This document shows, piece by piece, positions 9,492 through 17,783 of a stretch of 64,000 nucleotides of DNA. This DNA comes from Pseudanabaena minima (lineage in GTDB: Bacteria; Cyanobacteriota; Cyanobacteriia; Pseudanabaenales; Pseudanabaenaceae), in assembly GCF_051131155.1 (NCBI RefSeq), contig NZ_CP159508.1, forward strand, positions 3,100,001 through 3,164,000, given 5' to 3'. Position 1 is the stretch's first letter. Each line of letters starts with the position of its first letter. Under the pieces are notes generated by a model that was not told the origin of the DNA, searched no databases, and saw nothing but the letters and a program-made list of their open reading frames with translations. The position numbers and the translations under genes were made by a program.

Positions 9492-10583
9492 TTAGGACTT
9501 ACGCAGAGACCCAAAAGAGGTAAAAAGGAATAAGAGTTAAGAAAAGTCAAATGGCAAAGAAATTTAGCACCCTAGACTATTGCCAATATCTGCTGAGTAG
9601 CCAGATAAACTATACAATCACGAACTTAGCGGAACATATAGAGGGATATAGTCACGACCAAATCAACCGATATATGAGAGGGCAAAAACTGACCCCAAGA
9701 ATCCTTTGGCAAAACGTAGAACCGAGCATAGTTATCGATGAAGCCAAGTACATGTACATGCTGTTTGATGACACAGTGTTAGACAAACGTCATGCCAAGC
9801 AGATTGAGATGGCACAAAGACAATACAGTGGTAATGAGCATGGAGTCGTGCAAGGGATTGGGATAGTTACCTGTATCTATGTCAATTTCAAACGGCATGA
9901 ATTTTGGGTGGTAGACTATCGGATTTATGACCCCCAAGGCGATGGAAAAAGCAAATTAGACCATGTATCCGATATGTTGCAAGGATTAGTGCATAACAAA
10001 CAACTACCCTTTCAAACCGTGTTGATGGATAGTTGGTATGCCACCCAAAGCCTGATGGCTGAAATTGATAAACTCGACAAGATCTACTACTGTCCACTCA
10101 AGTCGAATCGTTTAGTTGATGATAGTGGTGAAGTAGAAAAATATAAGCAGATTGACCAACTAACTTGGTCTGAGAACGAATTATTGCAGGGAAAATTGAT
10201 CAAAATCAATAAATTCCCCAAAGACAAAAAGGTGAAACTATTCTGGGACACTGTTTCTCCTAGCAGGACAGAATATGTCGTGACTAACGACTTAACTCAA
10301 GACTACACCCCTGAAGTACATGCTATTTGCTCCATCAGGTGGAATATTGAGGAATTTCATCGTGAACTCAAACAATTGACAGGTATTCAGTCTTGCCAGT
10401 GCCGCAAATCTAGAATTCAGCGTAATCATATTGCTTGTGCCATGCTTGTTTGGCATCATCTTAAACGTTTAGCTTTTCAAGTTGGTAATACCATCTACAA
10501 ACTTAAATCTGGGCTTTTGTCTGATTATTTAAGATCCCAACTTAAGTGTCCTTCTATTCCTATGCTTCTTGCGTAAGTCCTAA
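9492..10583 (+). mobile_element. IS4/IS701-like insertion sequence in the RelE toxin gene
   Basis: A 1092-bp element with 14-bp perfect terminal inverted repeats TTAGGACTTACGCA and a 4-bp target duplication AACA (9488-9491 and 10584-10587). It contains one transposase gene. Size, single ORF and 4-bp duplication fit the IS701/IS4 superfamily. It interrupts codon 16 of the RelE gene. Confidence 0.88.
9551..10576 (+). CDS. IS701-like (IS4 superfamily) transposase
   Basis: A 341-aa DDE transposase, intact. Visible motifs: first Asp in MLFDDTVLDKRHAKQIE, second Asp in VLMDSWYA, and the Y-(2)-R-(3)-E-(6)-K-like C1 signature with Glu in RWNIEEFHRELKQLTG followed by CQCRKSRIQRNHI. These are characteristic of the cyanobacterial IS701 group. 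It fills nearly the whole element and ends 7 nt before the right end. The transposase appears functional, so the element may still be mobile. Confidence 0.85.
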   Translation: MAKKFSTLDYCQYLLSSQINYTITNLAEHIEGYSHDQINRYMRGQKLTPRILWQNVEPSIVIDEAKYMYMLFDDTVLDKRHAKQIEMAQRQYSGNEHGVVQGIGIVTCIYVNFKRHEFWVVDYRIYDPQGDGKSKLDHVSDMLQGLVHNKQLPFQTVLMDSWYATQSLMAEIDKLDKIYYCPLKSNRLVDDSGEVEKYKQIDQLTWSENELLQGKLIKINKFPKDKKVKLFWDTVSPSRTEYVVTNDLTQDYTPEVHAICSIRWNIEEFHRELKQLTGIQSCQCRKSRIQRNHIACAMLVWHHLKRLAFQVGNTIYKLKSGLLSDYLRSQLKCPSIPMLLA

Positions 10584-10814
10584 AACATGAAAGGCTCATC
10601 AGTATATCAACGCATCTATGAAATTGCCTCTACAACTTTACCTGAAGCTCAGAGCTTGCAGGAACTACCAAACATTAAAGCTATGCAAGGATATTCAACC
10701 CGTTATCGTATTCGAGTAGGTGACTATCGCATTGGCATAGAAATTTCGGGTAACACAGTAGAAGTCATCCGCACATTACACCGCAAAGAATTTTATCGTT
10801 ACTTCCCTTAGGAA

Positions 10815-11144
10815 ATGACTACGAGTTTAATTAGCATTAAGCCAATACTTAATGAACTCAAGCAAGAGTTACAAGCGCTTTATGGCGATCGCCTTGTTAA
10901 GTTAATCCTATTTGGTTCCTATGCTAGAGGCGAAGCTAATCCCGACTCAGATATTGACTTACTAGCCGTACTCAAAATCCCAGTATCTCAAGTTCAAGAA
11001 ATATCCTACATGTCTGAACTTTGCGTCAAAATTCTTTTAGACTATGATGAACTTGTTTCAATCATTCCCATGAGTGAAGATCGATTTAATGCTAAAGATG
11101 TTGCTTTATTGAGGAATATTCAAAGAGAAGGGATTGAACTATGA
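10815..11144 (+). CDS. Minimal nucleotidyltransferase (MNT) antitoxin
   Basis: A 109-aa nucleotidyltransferase-fold protein with the motif LFGSYARGEANPDSDIDLL (residues about 32-50), i.e. GSx10DxD, which binds Mg-ATP. MNT proteins pair with HEPN proteins; in studied pairs the MNT adenylylates and silences the HEPN RNase. It starts 4 nt after the RelE gene stop and its ATGA overlaps the HEPN start, so it is co-transcribed with both neighbours. Confidence 0.88.
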   Translation: MTTSLISIKPILNELKQELQALYGDRLVKLILFGSYARGEANPDSDIDLLAVLKIPVSQVQEISYMSELCVKILLDYDELVSIIPMSEDRFNAKDVALLRNIQREGIEL

Positions 11145-11518
11145 ACGAATTTAAAAAGTTGTTTTCTTTAGCATTAGAAGAATTAGATATAGCGAAACTT
11201 TTACTTGAGAGAGAGCATTATCGCACCAGTATTTCCCGTTCCTATTACTCTATGTATTACGCTACCCAATCAATATTGGTATATCAAAACATAGATGTAT
11301 CTACCCATAAAGAACTGATTCGCTTATTCAGTCTTCATTCCGTAAAAACAGGACAATTCTCTCCAGAATGGGCGAACACTTTAAAAGAAGCCTATGACCT
11401 TAGACAATTGAGTGACTATGATACAGACTTTACTGGAACCCTAGCTGAAGCACAAATGCTTTTAGAGAAAGCAAAAGCTTTTATTGTCGAAGTAGAGAAA
11501 ATTTTGAATGAGCAATAG
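11141..11518 (+). CDS. HEPN-domain protein, toxin partner of the MNT
   Basis: A 125-aa all-helical HEPN protein of the UPF0332-like type: LALEELDIAKLLLE, then RSYYSMYYATQSILV (residues about 30-46), and LRQLSDYD near residue 87. The canonical Rx4-6H RNase motif is not obvious; this subgroup has R-x3-DYD in that place, so catalytic activity is uncertain. It overlaps the MNT gene by 4 nt and the Hsp70-like gene by 11 nt. Confidence 0.85.
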   Translation: MNEFKKLFSLALEELDIAKLLLEREHYRTSISRSYYSMYYATQSILVYQNIDVSTHKELIRLFSLHSVKTGQFSPEWANTLKEAYDLRQLSDYDTDFTGTLAEAQMLLEKAKAFIVEVEKILNEQ

Positions 11519-13154
11519 AACTATGAGCGCGATCGCGATTGACTTTGGTAGTAGCAACACCGTGATTGCACGATGGAATATTGCTACGGAACAGCCTGAA
11601 ACGATGATTTTTGGCAATCTTAATCGTCCTGCACCTTTAAATGGGCTTATACCGTCGTTGGTATATGTGCAGAATGCCCAAGCAGAAATAGTCGAAATCG
11701 GTCAGCGTGTCATCGATCAAGGTAAAGATCGCTCTCAACCAAGATTATTCACTCAAATCAAGCGGCGGTTAGTGGCAAATGTAAATTATGTTCCTAAGCT
11801 TGATGGAGTTAAAGTGACACCTGAGTGGTTGGGCAGTCAGTTTTTGCGTGAAATATCCAAGGAACTACGATCGCAACAGATTTTTCCTTCAGAAATCATC
11901 TTGACTGCACCTGTGCAATCCTACGAAAAATATTTACGCTGGCTAGAGGAATGTAGTAATACGATATTCGCTCCAAATTTACCGACATTGCAATCCCCTC
12001 GGATTCGGCTTCTTGATGAGCCAACAGCAGCAGCACTTGGTTATGAAGCGATCGCATCCAGTGCTTTAGTGTTAGTCATCGATTTTGGTGGAGGCACATT
12101 AGATTTATCACTGGTACGACTGCCAAAGAGTGGAAATGTCGCGAGATGGGGAGAGCAAATTGGTGTTAATCGGAGTGAATGGACAGAACATCAAGCAGAG
12201 GTAATTGCAAAAACTGGATATACAATTGGCGGCGAAGATATCGATCAATGGTTAGTCGAAAATTATTTAGAAGGATGTGAAGATAGCACTAATGGAAGTG
12301 AGAAAAACAATCTAAGTGTGCTTAAATTTTTAATGGAACGGATTAAAATCAACCTTTCAGAAGTAGAAACTGCCTCAGAAATCTTTTTTGATATAACGAC
12401 ACAATCCACGAAAGAAATTACCTATACTCGTCAGCAATTAGAAAAGATACTAGACCACAAAGGTTTTTATCGGGTTCTCCAATCAGCGATCGACGAACTA
12501 ATTAATCGCTCTTTTAGTAAAGGAATTCTCAAAGGTGATATTAAACATATTCTCTTAGTTGGTGGTTGTACATTGATTCCATCAGTAGTTTCGTTCGTCG
12601 AAGACTATTTTAAAATGGGTAAAGTCTATAGTCATAAGCCCTTTGAAGCGATCGCCCATGGAGCATTAATGCTCAGTCAAGGTGTGAGCCTTCAGGACTA
12701 TCTCTTTCATTCCTATGCAATCCGTTATTGGGATCGTGCTGTGGAGCAATGGAAATATCAACCACTATTTCGGCGTGGTCAAGTTTATCCAACTCGCCGC
12801 CCTGTAGAGTTATTACTTAGAGCAACTCAACCCAATCAATCCGAAATTGCACTTACTATAGGTGAGTTAGAAAGTCGTCCCTCAGGGGCAGCAGAGATCA
12901 GTTTTAACGGCGATCGCCTTGTGATGCAGTTCGATCAAAAAGCTCAAGAAACTTTTCAGCCATTACAGTCTGATGCCAATGGGGCAGGAATACCACAGGC
13001 GATCGCTATACTCGATCCTCTTGGTCAGCCCGACTGCGATCGGCTCAAGGTTTTATTTAGCATTAGTGAAAAACGCGAGTTATTAGTAACGGCAATTGAT
13101 CTACTTTCTCAACGCCAATTATTAACTAACTATCCTGTCGCCAAACTGCAATAG
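11508..13154 (+). CDS. Hsp70/actin-fold ATPase
   Basis: A 548-aa Hsp70-like protein. The nucleotide-binding domain shows phosphate 1 (IAIDFGSSNTVIA, residues about 9-21), LLDEPTAAALGYEA (about 165-178), phosphate 2 (VIDFGGGTLDLSLV) and the adenosine motif (LLVGGCTLIPSV, about 347). The C-terminal 150 residues do not match the DnaK peptide-binding domain by eye, so it is a cyanobacterial Hsp70 relative, not housekeeping DnaK. Start could be 11508 (overlapping the HEPN gene by 11 nt) or the ATG at 11523. It is the last gene of the run from 9210. Confidence 0.85.
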   Translation: MSNRTMSAIAIDFGSSNTVIARWNIATEQPETMIFGNLNRPAPLNGLIPSLVYVQNAQAEIVEIGQRVIDQGKDRSQPRLFTQIKRRLVANVNYVPKLDGVKVTPEWLGSQFLREISKELRSQQIFPSEIILTAPVQSYEKYLRWLEECSNTIFAPNLPTLQSPRIRLLDEPTAAALGYEAIASSALVLVIDFGGGTLDLSLVRLPKSGNVARWGEQIGVNRSEWTEHQAEVIAKTGYTIGGEDIDQWLVENYLEGCEDSTNGSEKNNLSVLKFLMERIKINLSEVETASEIFFDITTQSTKEITYTRQQLEKILDHKGFYRVLQSAIDELINRSFSKGILKGDIKHILLVGGCTLIPSVVSFVEDYFKMGKVYSHKPFEAIAHGALMLSQGVSLQDYLFHSYAIRYWDRAVEQWKYQPLFRRGQVYPTRRPVELLLRATQPNQSEIALTIGELESRPSGAAEISFNGDRLVMQFDQKAQETFQPLQSDANGAGIPQAIAILDPLGQPDCDRLKVLFSISEKRELLVTAIDLLSQRQLLTNYPVAKLQ

Positions 13155-13159
13155 TCTTC

Positions 13160-13200
13160 ACCGTTTGTGTGGCGCGGCGAAGCCGCGCCACACAAACGGT
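13160..13200. terminator. Bidirectional hairpin terminator
   Basis: Perfect 19-bp stem (13160-13178 / 13182-13200) with a GAA loop, between the convergent Hsp70-like gene and the gene at 13202-13882. It is followed by a short T run on the plus side. Confidence 0.7.
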
Positions 13201-13201
13201 T

Positions 13202-13882
13202 TTAAAGTGCCAGTTCCAATAAAAAACCCACACGGCTGTCATAGATTAAAGGCGATCGCCGCCATTCGATTTTTGTCCCCAAACGTAAATTATTTGTAAT
13301 TGAGTAACTAGAAGAGAGGGTAGTCGTACTCATCTCCAGATTGCCACTGGGAGATGTAAAAGTATGGCTCAGCCGCAAATCCGAACTATGGGGCGATAAA
13401 ACCAAAATTCCCTGTAATCCCAAATCTAATCCTGAAATTTGGGGACGATCTAGTTGATTAAACTGACGATATCCCACAATCGGCGAAATATTCCAATAGG
13501 AACCTAGGGGCAAAACATAATAACGAATATTTGCTTGAAGTTCACTTTCTCTACCACTAAACTCAGTCTGATAACTACCACTAACAGTCAAAGGCGATCG
13601 CCCCACAAACACATCTTCAATCCCAGCCTCAACTCCCAAAGAATTATCGCGTGAGGTAAGTCCAACCCGCAGCTTTGTATTAAAGCTAGGAATATTATAA
13701 ATATCTTCTAAAAGATTAGGTGGTTGCTCTAACCAACGCTGTAATACAGGACTACTCTCGATCACTTGCCGATCTATTTCTAAATCATTGGCTCGCTGTG
13801 ACATTTTGGCATCGCCATAGGCTGCGGTGCTAATACCAAAGAAAGAAATTGCAGCTATCGCGATCGCCCAAGTTTTTGTCAT
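13202..13882 (-). CDS. Putative outer-membrane beta-rich protein
   Basis: A 226-aa protein with a signal peptide (MTKTWAIAIAAISFFG, cleavage near AYGDA). From residue 70 on it alternates polar and hydrophobic residues in short strands (KLRVGLTSRDNSLGVEAGIEDVFVG, IRYYVLPLGSYWNISPIVGYR), as expected of a small outer-membrane beta-barrel. It ends in LLELAL rather than a terminal Phe. I do not recognise a named family. It is convergent with the Hsp70-like gene and shares its hairpin terminator. Confidence 0.6.
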   Translation of the reverse strand: MTKTWAIAIAAISFFGISTAAYGDAKMSQRANDLEIDRQVIESSPVLQRWLEQPPNLLEDIYNIPSFNTKLRVGLTSRDNSLGVEAGIEDVFVGRSPLTVSGSYQTEFSGRESELQANIRYYVLPLGSYWNISPIVGYRQFNQLDRPQISGLDLGLQGILVLSPHSSDLRLSHTFTSPSGNLEMSTTTLSSSYSITNNLRLGTKIEWRRSPLIYDSRVGFLLELAL

Positions 13883-14519
13883 AAATTTTTGAGACTGTCT
13901 AGCAAAGATTAAATTAATTAAAGGCTTCGTCGTCGTAGATAAGGAACTGATTTTTGATAATGCGGCAAAAGCATACCGTCAAAAATCTGTTTTTTATTAA
14001 ATTGGCGAATCCTAAGTAAGCATATATAGATAATTATGCACGCATATTCTCGTATTCAGACCCTAGATTCAACCGCCAAAATACCTTTTAGGTTTCAAGA
14101 TGAAAAGCGACACTTTTCATCTTGAAACCTAAATTTTAACGTGAGTTCGATAACGCCATTTGAGCGGCGCGAAGCGCCGCTCAAATGGCGGAAAATGGTA
14201 AAAATCGCTTAGCGATTTTTACCATTTTCCACTTTCGTCGAACTGACGTTAAATTTTAGCGAGAGCAGAGATAGATATAGTCTTGATTAAGCAAGCACGA
14301 CTAACACTTAATTATTGATTAGGATGCATTAGTGCAACGTAACCCGCCTCAATTTGTCAAAATAAAGTGAATAATTAGTGGTGCGCGTCTAAGACGCGCA
14401 CCACTAATTATTCACTCGAAAGAAAGTATCACCAGTATTACTAAAAGTTTTTGGCTATCCTAGTAATACTTAGCAGCAATTTTGGCGCAAAATCTTATAG
14501 ACAATGAAGGTAAATAAAA
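13883..14519. other. 637-bp gene-free region rich in palindromes
   Basis: No coding frame is supported. It holds a 21-bp-stem hairpin (14087-14107 / 14113-14133), a MITE-like element (14131-14257) and a 25-bp-arm palindrome (14366-14390 / 14392-14416). The last 100 bases before 14520 presumably hold the promoter of the protease gene; no clear -35/-10 pair was seen. Confidence 0.6.
14131..14257. repeat. MITE-like element with inverted ends and internal hairpins
   Basis: About 127 bp. Left end TTTAACGTGAGTTCGATAACG pairs imperfectly with the complement of the right end (TTTAACGTCAGTTCGACGAAAG). Inside are two hairpins, a GCGGCGC-GAA-GCGCCGC type (about 14157-14176) and an AATCGCTTAGCGATT-centred one (about 14190-14230). 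There is no coding capacity. A right-hand portion of the same sequence recurs at 54895-54995. Confidence 0.6.
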
Positions 14520-16181
14520 ATGCGTAGGTCAGGTTGGTTTGTCAGTTGGATTTTGCTCAGCCTGTCTACTGGCTCCACAGTTTGGGCGCTAGACAAGTCA
14601 TCCGATCGTCAAGGTATTGATGCAAGAATCTTACAAAAACCACCCTATAACCTGACTGGCAAAGACGTATTTATTGGACAAGTTGAGCTAAGTCGTCCTA
14701 GCCGTTTTGCTGTAGATAAAATTTCCAATAAACTCTTGCAACTCGATCGCGTCATTGTCCAGCCCTACGAAGTCTTTTTTCGTGATGGTAAAGCAATCCC
14801 CAATCGCAATGTCGATGATCACTCAGCCCAAGTTGCCGCAGTAATCATTAGCCAACATAAAATTCGGCGCGGTATTGCCCCAGATTCTAGATTACTATCC
14901 TCGGCATATTCCCAACGCCGTCAAGATGGACAACCTGAAGCCTGCATTGCGGCTCAGCATGTCGCTCGACAATACAACAACAGCGTTCGCGCCATTAATT
15001 TTAGCTTTGGAGAACTCCTCAGCGAAGATCCTCGCCCCAAGCCAACATTAGATGGCGATGCGTTACTAACCCTATGCGTCGATTGGATAGCAACTACCTA
15101 TAATACTTTGCCCGTTGTCGCTGGTAACCAAGGCAAGGGAGGTATCCCAATTCCTACCGATCTTTATAATGGCTTTACAGTTGGATTCACTCGTGAAGTC
15201 AATGGCATTTATCGTCAACTTGATCGCGGCAATCTGATTGATGAGCCATATCTAGATCGCAACAGTAATGGGAAATACGATCAGGGTGAAGTCTTTAGTG
15301 ACCTGAATAAAGATCAGAAATGGACAGCAGGAGTCGAAAGCCCCATTGATGGCAGGAGGTCGATGGCGATACTAGCCCCCGGCAACAACTTACAACTGCC
15401 AACCTTACAGGGTAAATTCAAAAATGCTAATGGCTCCAGTTTTGCATCTCCCCATGTTGTTGGGTCGATCGCCCTATTACATGAATATGCCAATCGTCAA
15501 ATTGCAAGCGGTAATTGGAGCATTGACGCACGTCGCCATGAGTTAATCAAAGCCGTGTTAATTAACTCCGCTGACAAGATTCAAGATCGTGGCGATGGCA
15601 AAATTCTTGGTATGTCCAAGACCATTCTCGATGCGTTTGGCAAAACATGGCTCGATACCGAAGCCTATCCAAATCGAGAAATCCCCCTCAGTCGTAGTCT
15701 TGGCGCAGGACAACTCAATGCCTATCGAGCGTTTCAGCAATATCAAGCAGGGCAACAATCTCCCATCAATGGATCAGGTAATATTTCAGCGATCGGTTGG
15801 GACACAAATATTGTCGAAGCTGATAAATATCAAGAATATGTTTTTAGCGATCCTTTAGTTGCTGATAGCTTTATTTCGGCAACCTTAACCTGGGACCGTC
15901 AAGTCAAGCTTAATGACAAAAATGGTAATGGATTATTTGATATTGGCGAAGGCTTTACCGACCAAGGTTTTAATAAAATTGAGTTGTATTTAATGCGATC
16001 GCCTGATACCGATATTTCTCAAAGCATCTGGTCATCAGTAAGTCAAATTGACAACTTACAGCATATTTTCATAAAAATCCCCATTACAGGCAAATACAAA
16101 CTCAGAGTTGTCTTTAAATCACCCCAAACAAATAACTTAAATCAGCGCTACGGTTTAGCTTGGTGGGCAAAATCCATATAA
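14520..16181 (+). CDS. Secreted subtilisin-like (S8) serine protease
   Basis: A 553-aa protein with a signal peptide (cleavage near TVWALD, about residue 23). The S8 catalytic core shows His101 (NVDDHSAQVAAVI), Asn in VAGNQGKGG and the nucleophile Ser307 in GSSFASPHVVG. The position expected for the catalytic Asp (V-x-D-x-G) reads VFIGQVELS, so Glu56 or another residue takes its place. Two Asp/Asn-rich calcium-loop-like segments occur (LDRNSNGKYDQGE with LNKDQKW, and LNDKNGNGLFDIGEGF). The C-terminal 130 residues resemble a proprotein-convertase-type beta domain. Likely periplasmic or extracellular; activity uncertain because of the Asp position. Confidence 0.82.
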   Translation: MRRSGWFVSWILLSLSTGSTVWALDKSSDRQGIDARILQKPPYNLTGKDVFIGQVELSRPSRFAVDKISNKLLQLDRVIVQPYEVFFRDGKAIPNRNVDDHSAQVAAVIISQHKIRRGIAPDSRLLSSAYSQRRQDGQPEACIAAQHVARQYNNSVRAINFSFGELLSEDPRPKPTLDGDALLTLCVDWIATTYNTLPVVAGNQGKGGIPIPTDLYNGFTVGFTREVNGIYRQLDRGNLIDEPYLDRNSNGKYDQGEVFSDLNKDQKWTAGVESPIDGRRSMAILAPGNNLQLPTLQGKFKNANGSSFASPHVVGSIALLHEYANRQIASGNWSIDARRHELIKAVLINSADKIQDRGDGKILGMSKTILDAFGKTWLDTEAYPNREIPLSRSLGAGQLNAYRAFQQYQAGQQSPINGSGNISAIGWDTNIVEADKYQEYVFSDPLVADSFISATLTWDRQVKLNDKNGNGLFDIGEGFTDQGFNKIELYLMRSPDTDISQSIWSSVSQIDNLQHIFIKIPITGKYKLRVVFKSPQTNNLNQRYGLAWWAKSI

Positions 16182-16258
16182 AAAAGCCTCGCAAAGCGAG
16201 GCTTTTAATGCTTTGTCTCCTAGAAAGGGTTCACGTTGCGAACCCTTTCTAGGAGACA
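16182..16258. terminator. Tandem hairpin terminators between convergent genes
   Basis: First hairpin: 11-bp stem AAAAGCCTCGC / GCGAGGCTTTT (16182-16192 / 16196-16206), AAA loop, followed by T-rich DNA: a good intrinsic terminator for the protease gene. Second hairpin: perfect 19-bp stem (16214-16232 / 16240-16258), 7-nt loop, serving the minus-strand gene at 16285. Confidence 0.75.
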
Positions 16259-16284
16259 GTTAAAAAAATTAACCCGCACTGAGG

Positions 16285-16929
16285 TTATTTAGGTGCTGCC
16301 GCGTTAGGGCGCACAAACTGTGCATCCACAAAACCTAACTCAAACAATTGTTGATAAGCTTGTGAACCCAAATCACGAGTAGGCGCTTGACTACGAATCA
16401 ACTGAATTAGCAGAGGTACAGCTAATTCAGGCTGATTTTTAGCCCGATAGACTACAGCAAGCTGATAGGTCGCCTCATCACGTAACTGAGCTGTTTGTAG
16501 AGCCTTGCGACGATGACTATCAGAAATGCGATTATCAATTCCTGAAAAACTCGTCGTTAACTCTTGATAAAAATTTGATAACTGGTTAAACACTTGACGG
16601 GCATCTTGCAACTTAGAGACAGCTTGATCGTAATTTTGCTGACTAATTGCATTCATCGACTCCGACATCAATCGCTGTCCACCCGTAATACTAAACACAC
16701 TACTCTCAAGAGAATTGGGCTTAGTAGGCTCTACAGGCTGAGCTTGGGGAGAAGCGACGGGCTGTGACTGGGCTAGAAGTTGTTCTGCTGAAGCAGAATT
16801 TGGCGCGATCGCTCCTAGAGACAGCAAAGCAGCAGAGACAAGAGAAACAACTGCGGCTGGAAAAGCAAACTGAAACGGGCGAGGCTTAGCGAAAGATGTG
16901 GACATAGGTTGCAAATTCTGGATGCTCAC
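16285..16929 (-). CDS. Secreted TPR-like helical protein, unknown
   Basis: A 214-aa protein (GTG start at 16929; an ATG at 16905 is an alternative). Residues about 20-50 form a signal peptide ending near NSASAEQ, followed by a Pro/Gln-rich linker. The rest is helical with two TPR-like hairpins (AISQQNYDQAVSKLQDARQ and EATYQLAVVYRAKNQPELAVP). No enzyme motif is visible; a periplasmic scaffold is plausible. It is convergent with the protease and divergent from the ATP synthase operon. Confidence 0.65.
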   Translation of the reverse strand: MSIQNLQPMSTSFAKPRPFQFAFPAAVVSLVSAALLSLGAIAPNSASAEQLLAQSQPVASPQAQPVEPTKPNSLESSVFSITGGQRLMSESMNAISQQNYDQAVSKLQDARQVFNQLSNFYQELTTSFSGIDNRISDSHRRKALQTAQLRDEATYQLAVVYRAKNQPELAVPLLIQLIRSQAPTRDLGSQAYQQLFELGFVDAQFVRPNAAAPK

Positions 16930-17316
16930 AAAAAGTAATGAGTTTTAGGTGAACACTTATAAAGAGTTTAAAAAATAAATTTCAATTTAAACAATTTAAA
17001 ATTTAATTTTTTAATTTAATTTTTTAAGCATTCGTCTAAAACTTTTTGCTATGGTAACACCCCAACATAGACGAAATACCTATTAAAAGTATCCGCCAAA
17101 AAGTATAGGAGGGTGATTTACGCTGCCACACATCTATTTGTTGAAGAGTTGTAAAGCAAATGTGACATCTTGCGTGATATGCTTAGCAACGGTGTAGGCA
17201 GCTACATCCAAGTTTTTGGACACCCATTTTCGTTACTATTCTCAGTAACAGTTCTTCACTCAAATCACTCAAATAATCAGCAAATTTCGCTAAAAAGCAG
17301 CCGCTAAAAGTCAACA
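16930..17316. promoter_or_regulatory. Divergent gap with the presumed atp operon promoter
   Basis: The 387-bp gap is very AT-rich around 16975-17030 (runs of AATTTAATTTTTTAA). It has an inverted repeat TTCGTCTA...TAGACGAA about 17033-17082. Promoters for atpI and the divergent minus-strand gene must lie here, but no confident -35/-10 pair was seen. Confidence 0.4.
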
Positions 17317-17751
17317 GTGAAGATCATTCCCGCAAAAAACAGTACAGCGCCCCAGACGGTTGTAGAAACCTCATCCACATCAGTCTCTGATGGCATGGAA
17401 GAGTACAACCGCCTCAAGTTTAAGCTGTTATTACTTACGCTCGCTTCTGGAGTCATTATTGGCTTAGCAGTGTGGTTTTGGTATGGATGGAAAATCGCTC
17501 TCAGTTATGCTGTTGGGGCATTGGTTGGCACGGTTTATTTCAGAATGTTGACCAAAAGCGTAGACCGATTGGGTGGTGAGTCCAACCGTCTCGGTTTTTC
17601 TCGCCTTGGGTTGTTTGTAATTCTGATTGCGATCGCTGCCAAATCGGATCAATTGGAAATTCTGCCCGCATTCTTCGGCTTTATGACCTATAAAGTAGCT
17701 GTTTTAGTGATTCTTGCTCAAGATTTGAGCAATGGGTTCCATTCTCGCTGA
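17317..17751 (+). CDS. atpI: ATP synthase protein I
   Basis: A 144-aa membrane protein at the head of the operon, GTG start (MKIIPAKNSTAPQ). Four hydrophobic segments (LLLTLASGVIIGLAVWFWYG, IALSYAVGALVGTVYF, LGLFVILIAIAA, FFGFMTYKVAVLVILA) match the AtpI/Atp1 layout. AtpI assists assembly of the c-ring and is not part of the mature enzyme. It lies 32 bp before atpB, the usual first position in cyanobacterial atp operons. Confidence 0.85.
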   Translation: MKIIPAKNSTAPQTVVETSSTSVSDGMEEYNRLKFKLLLLTLASGVIIGLAVWFWYGWKIALSYAVGALVGTVYFRMLTKSVDRLGGESNRLGFSRLGLFVILIAIAAKSDQLEILPAFFGFMTYKVAVLVILAQDLSNGFHSR

Positions 17752-17783
17752 TTTGACCTCCTACAGGTTGTAACATATCGAAC

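Larger units (their letters stand above)
9446..10811 (+). pseudogene. RelE/ParE-family toxin gene split by an IS
   Basis: The 5' piece (9446-9491, MEVKYRQSFLEDLKN) and the 3' piece (10588-10811, KGSSVYQRIYEIAS to HRKEFYRYFP) join in frame across the IS to 270 nt, 89 aa, the normal size of a RelE toxin. The hallmark YRIRVGDYRIGIE and the C-terminal VIRTLHRKEFYRYFP are in the 3' piece. The IS leaves an ATG exactly at the junction (10587), so a 74-aa product lacking the first 15 residues could still be translated. The full toxin would cleave mRNA on ribosomes. Confidence 0.85.
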
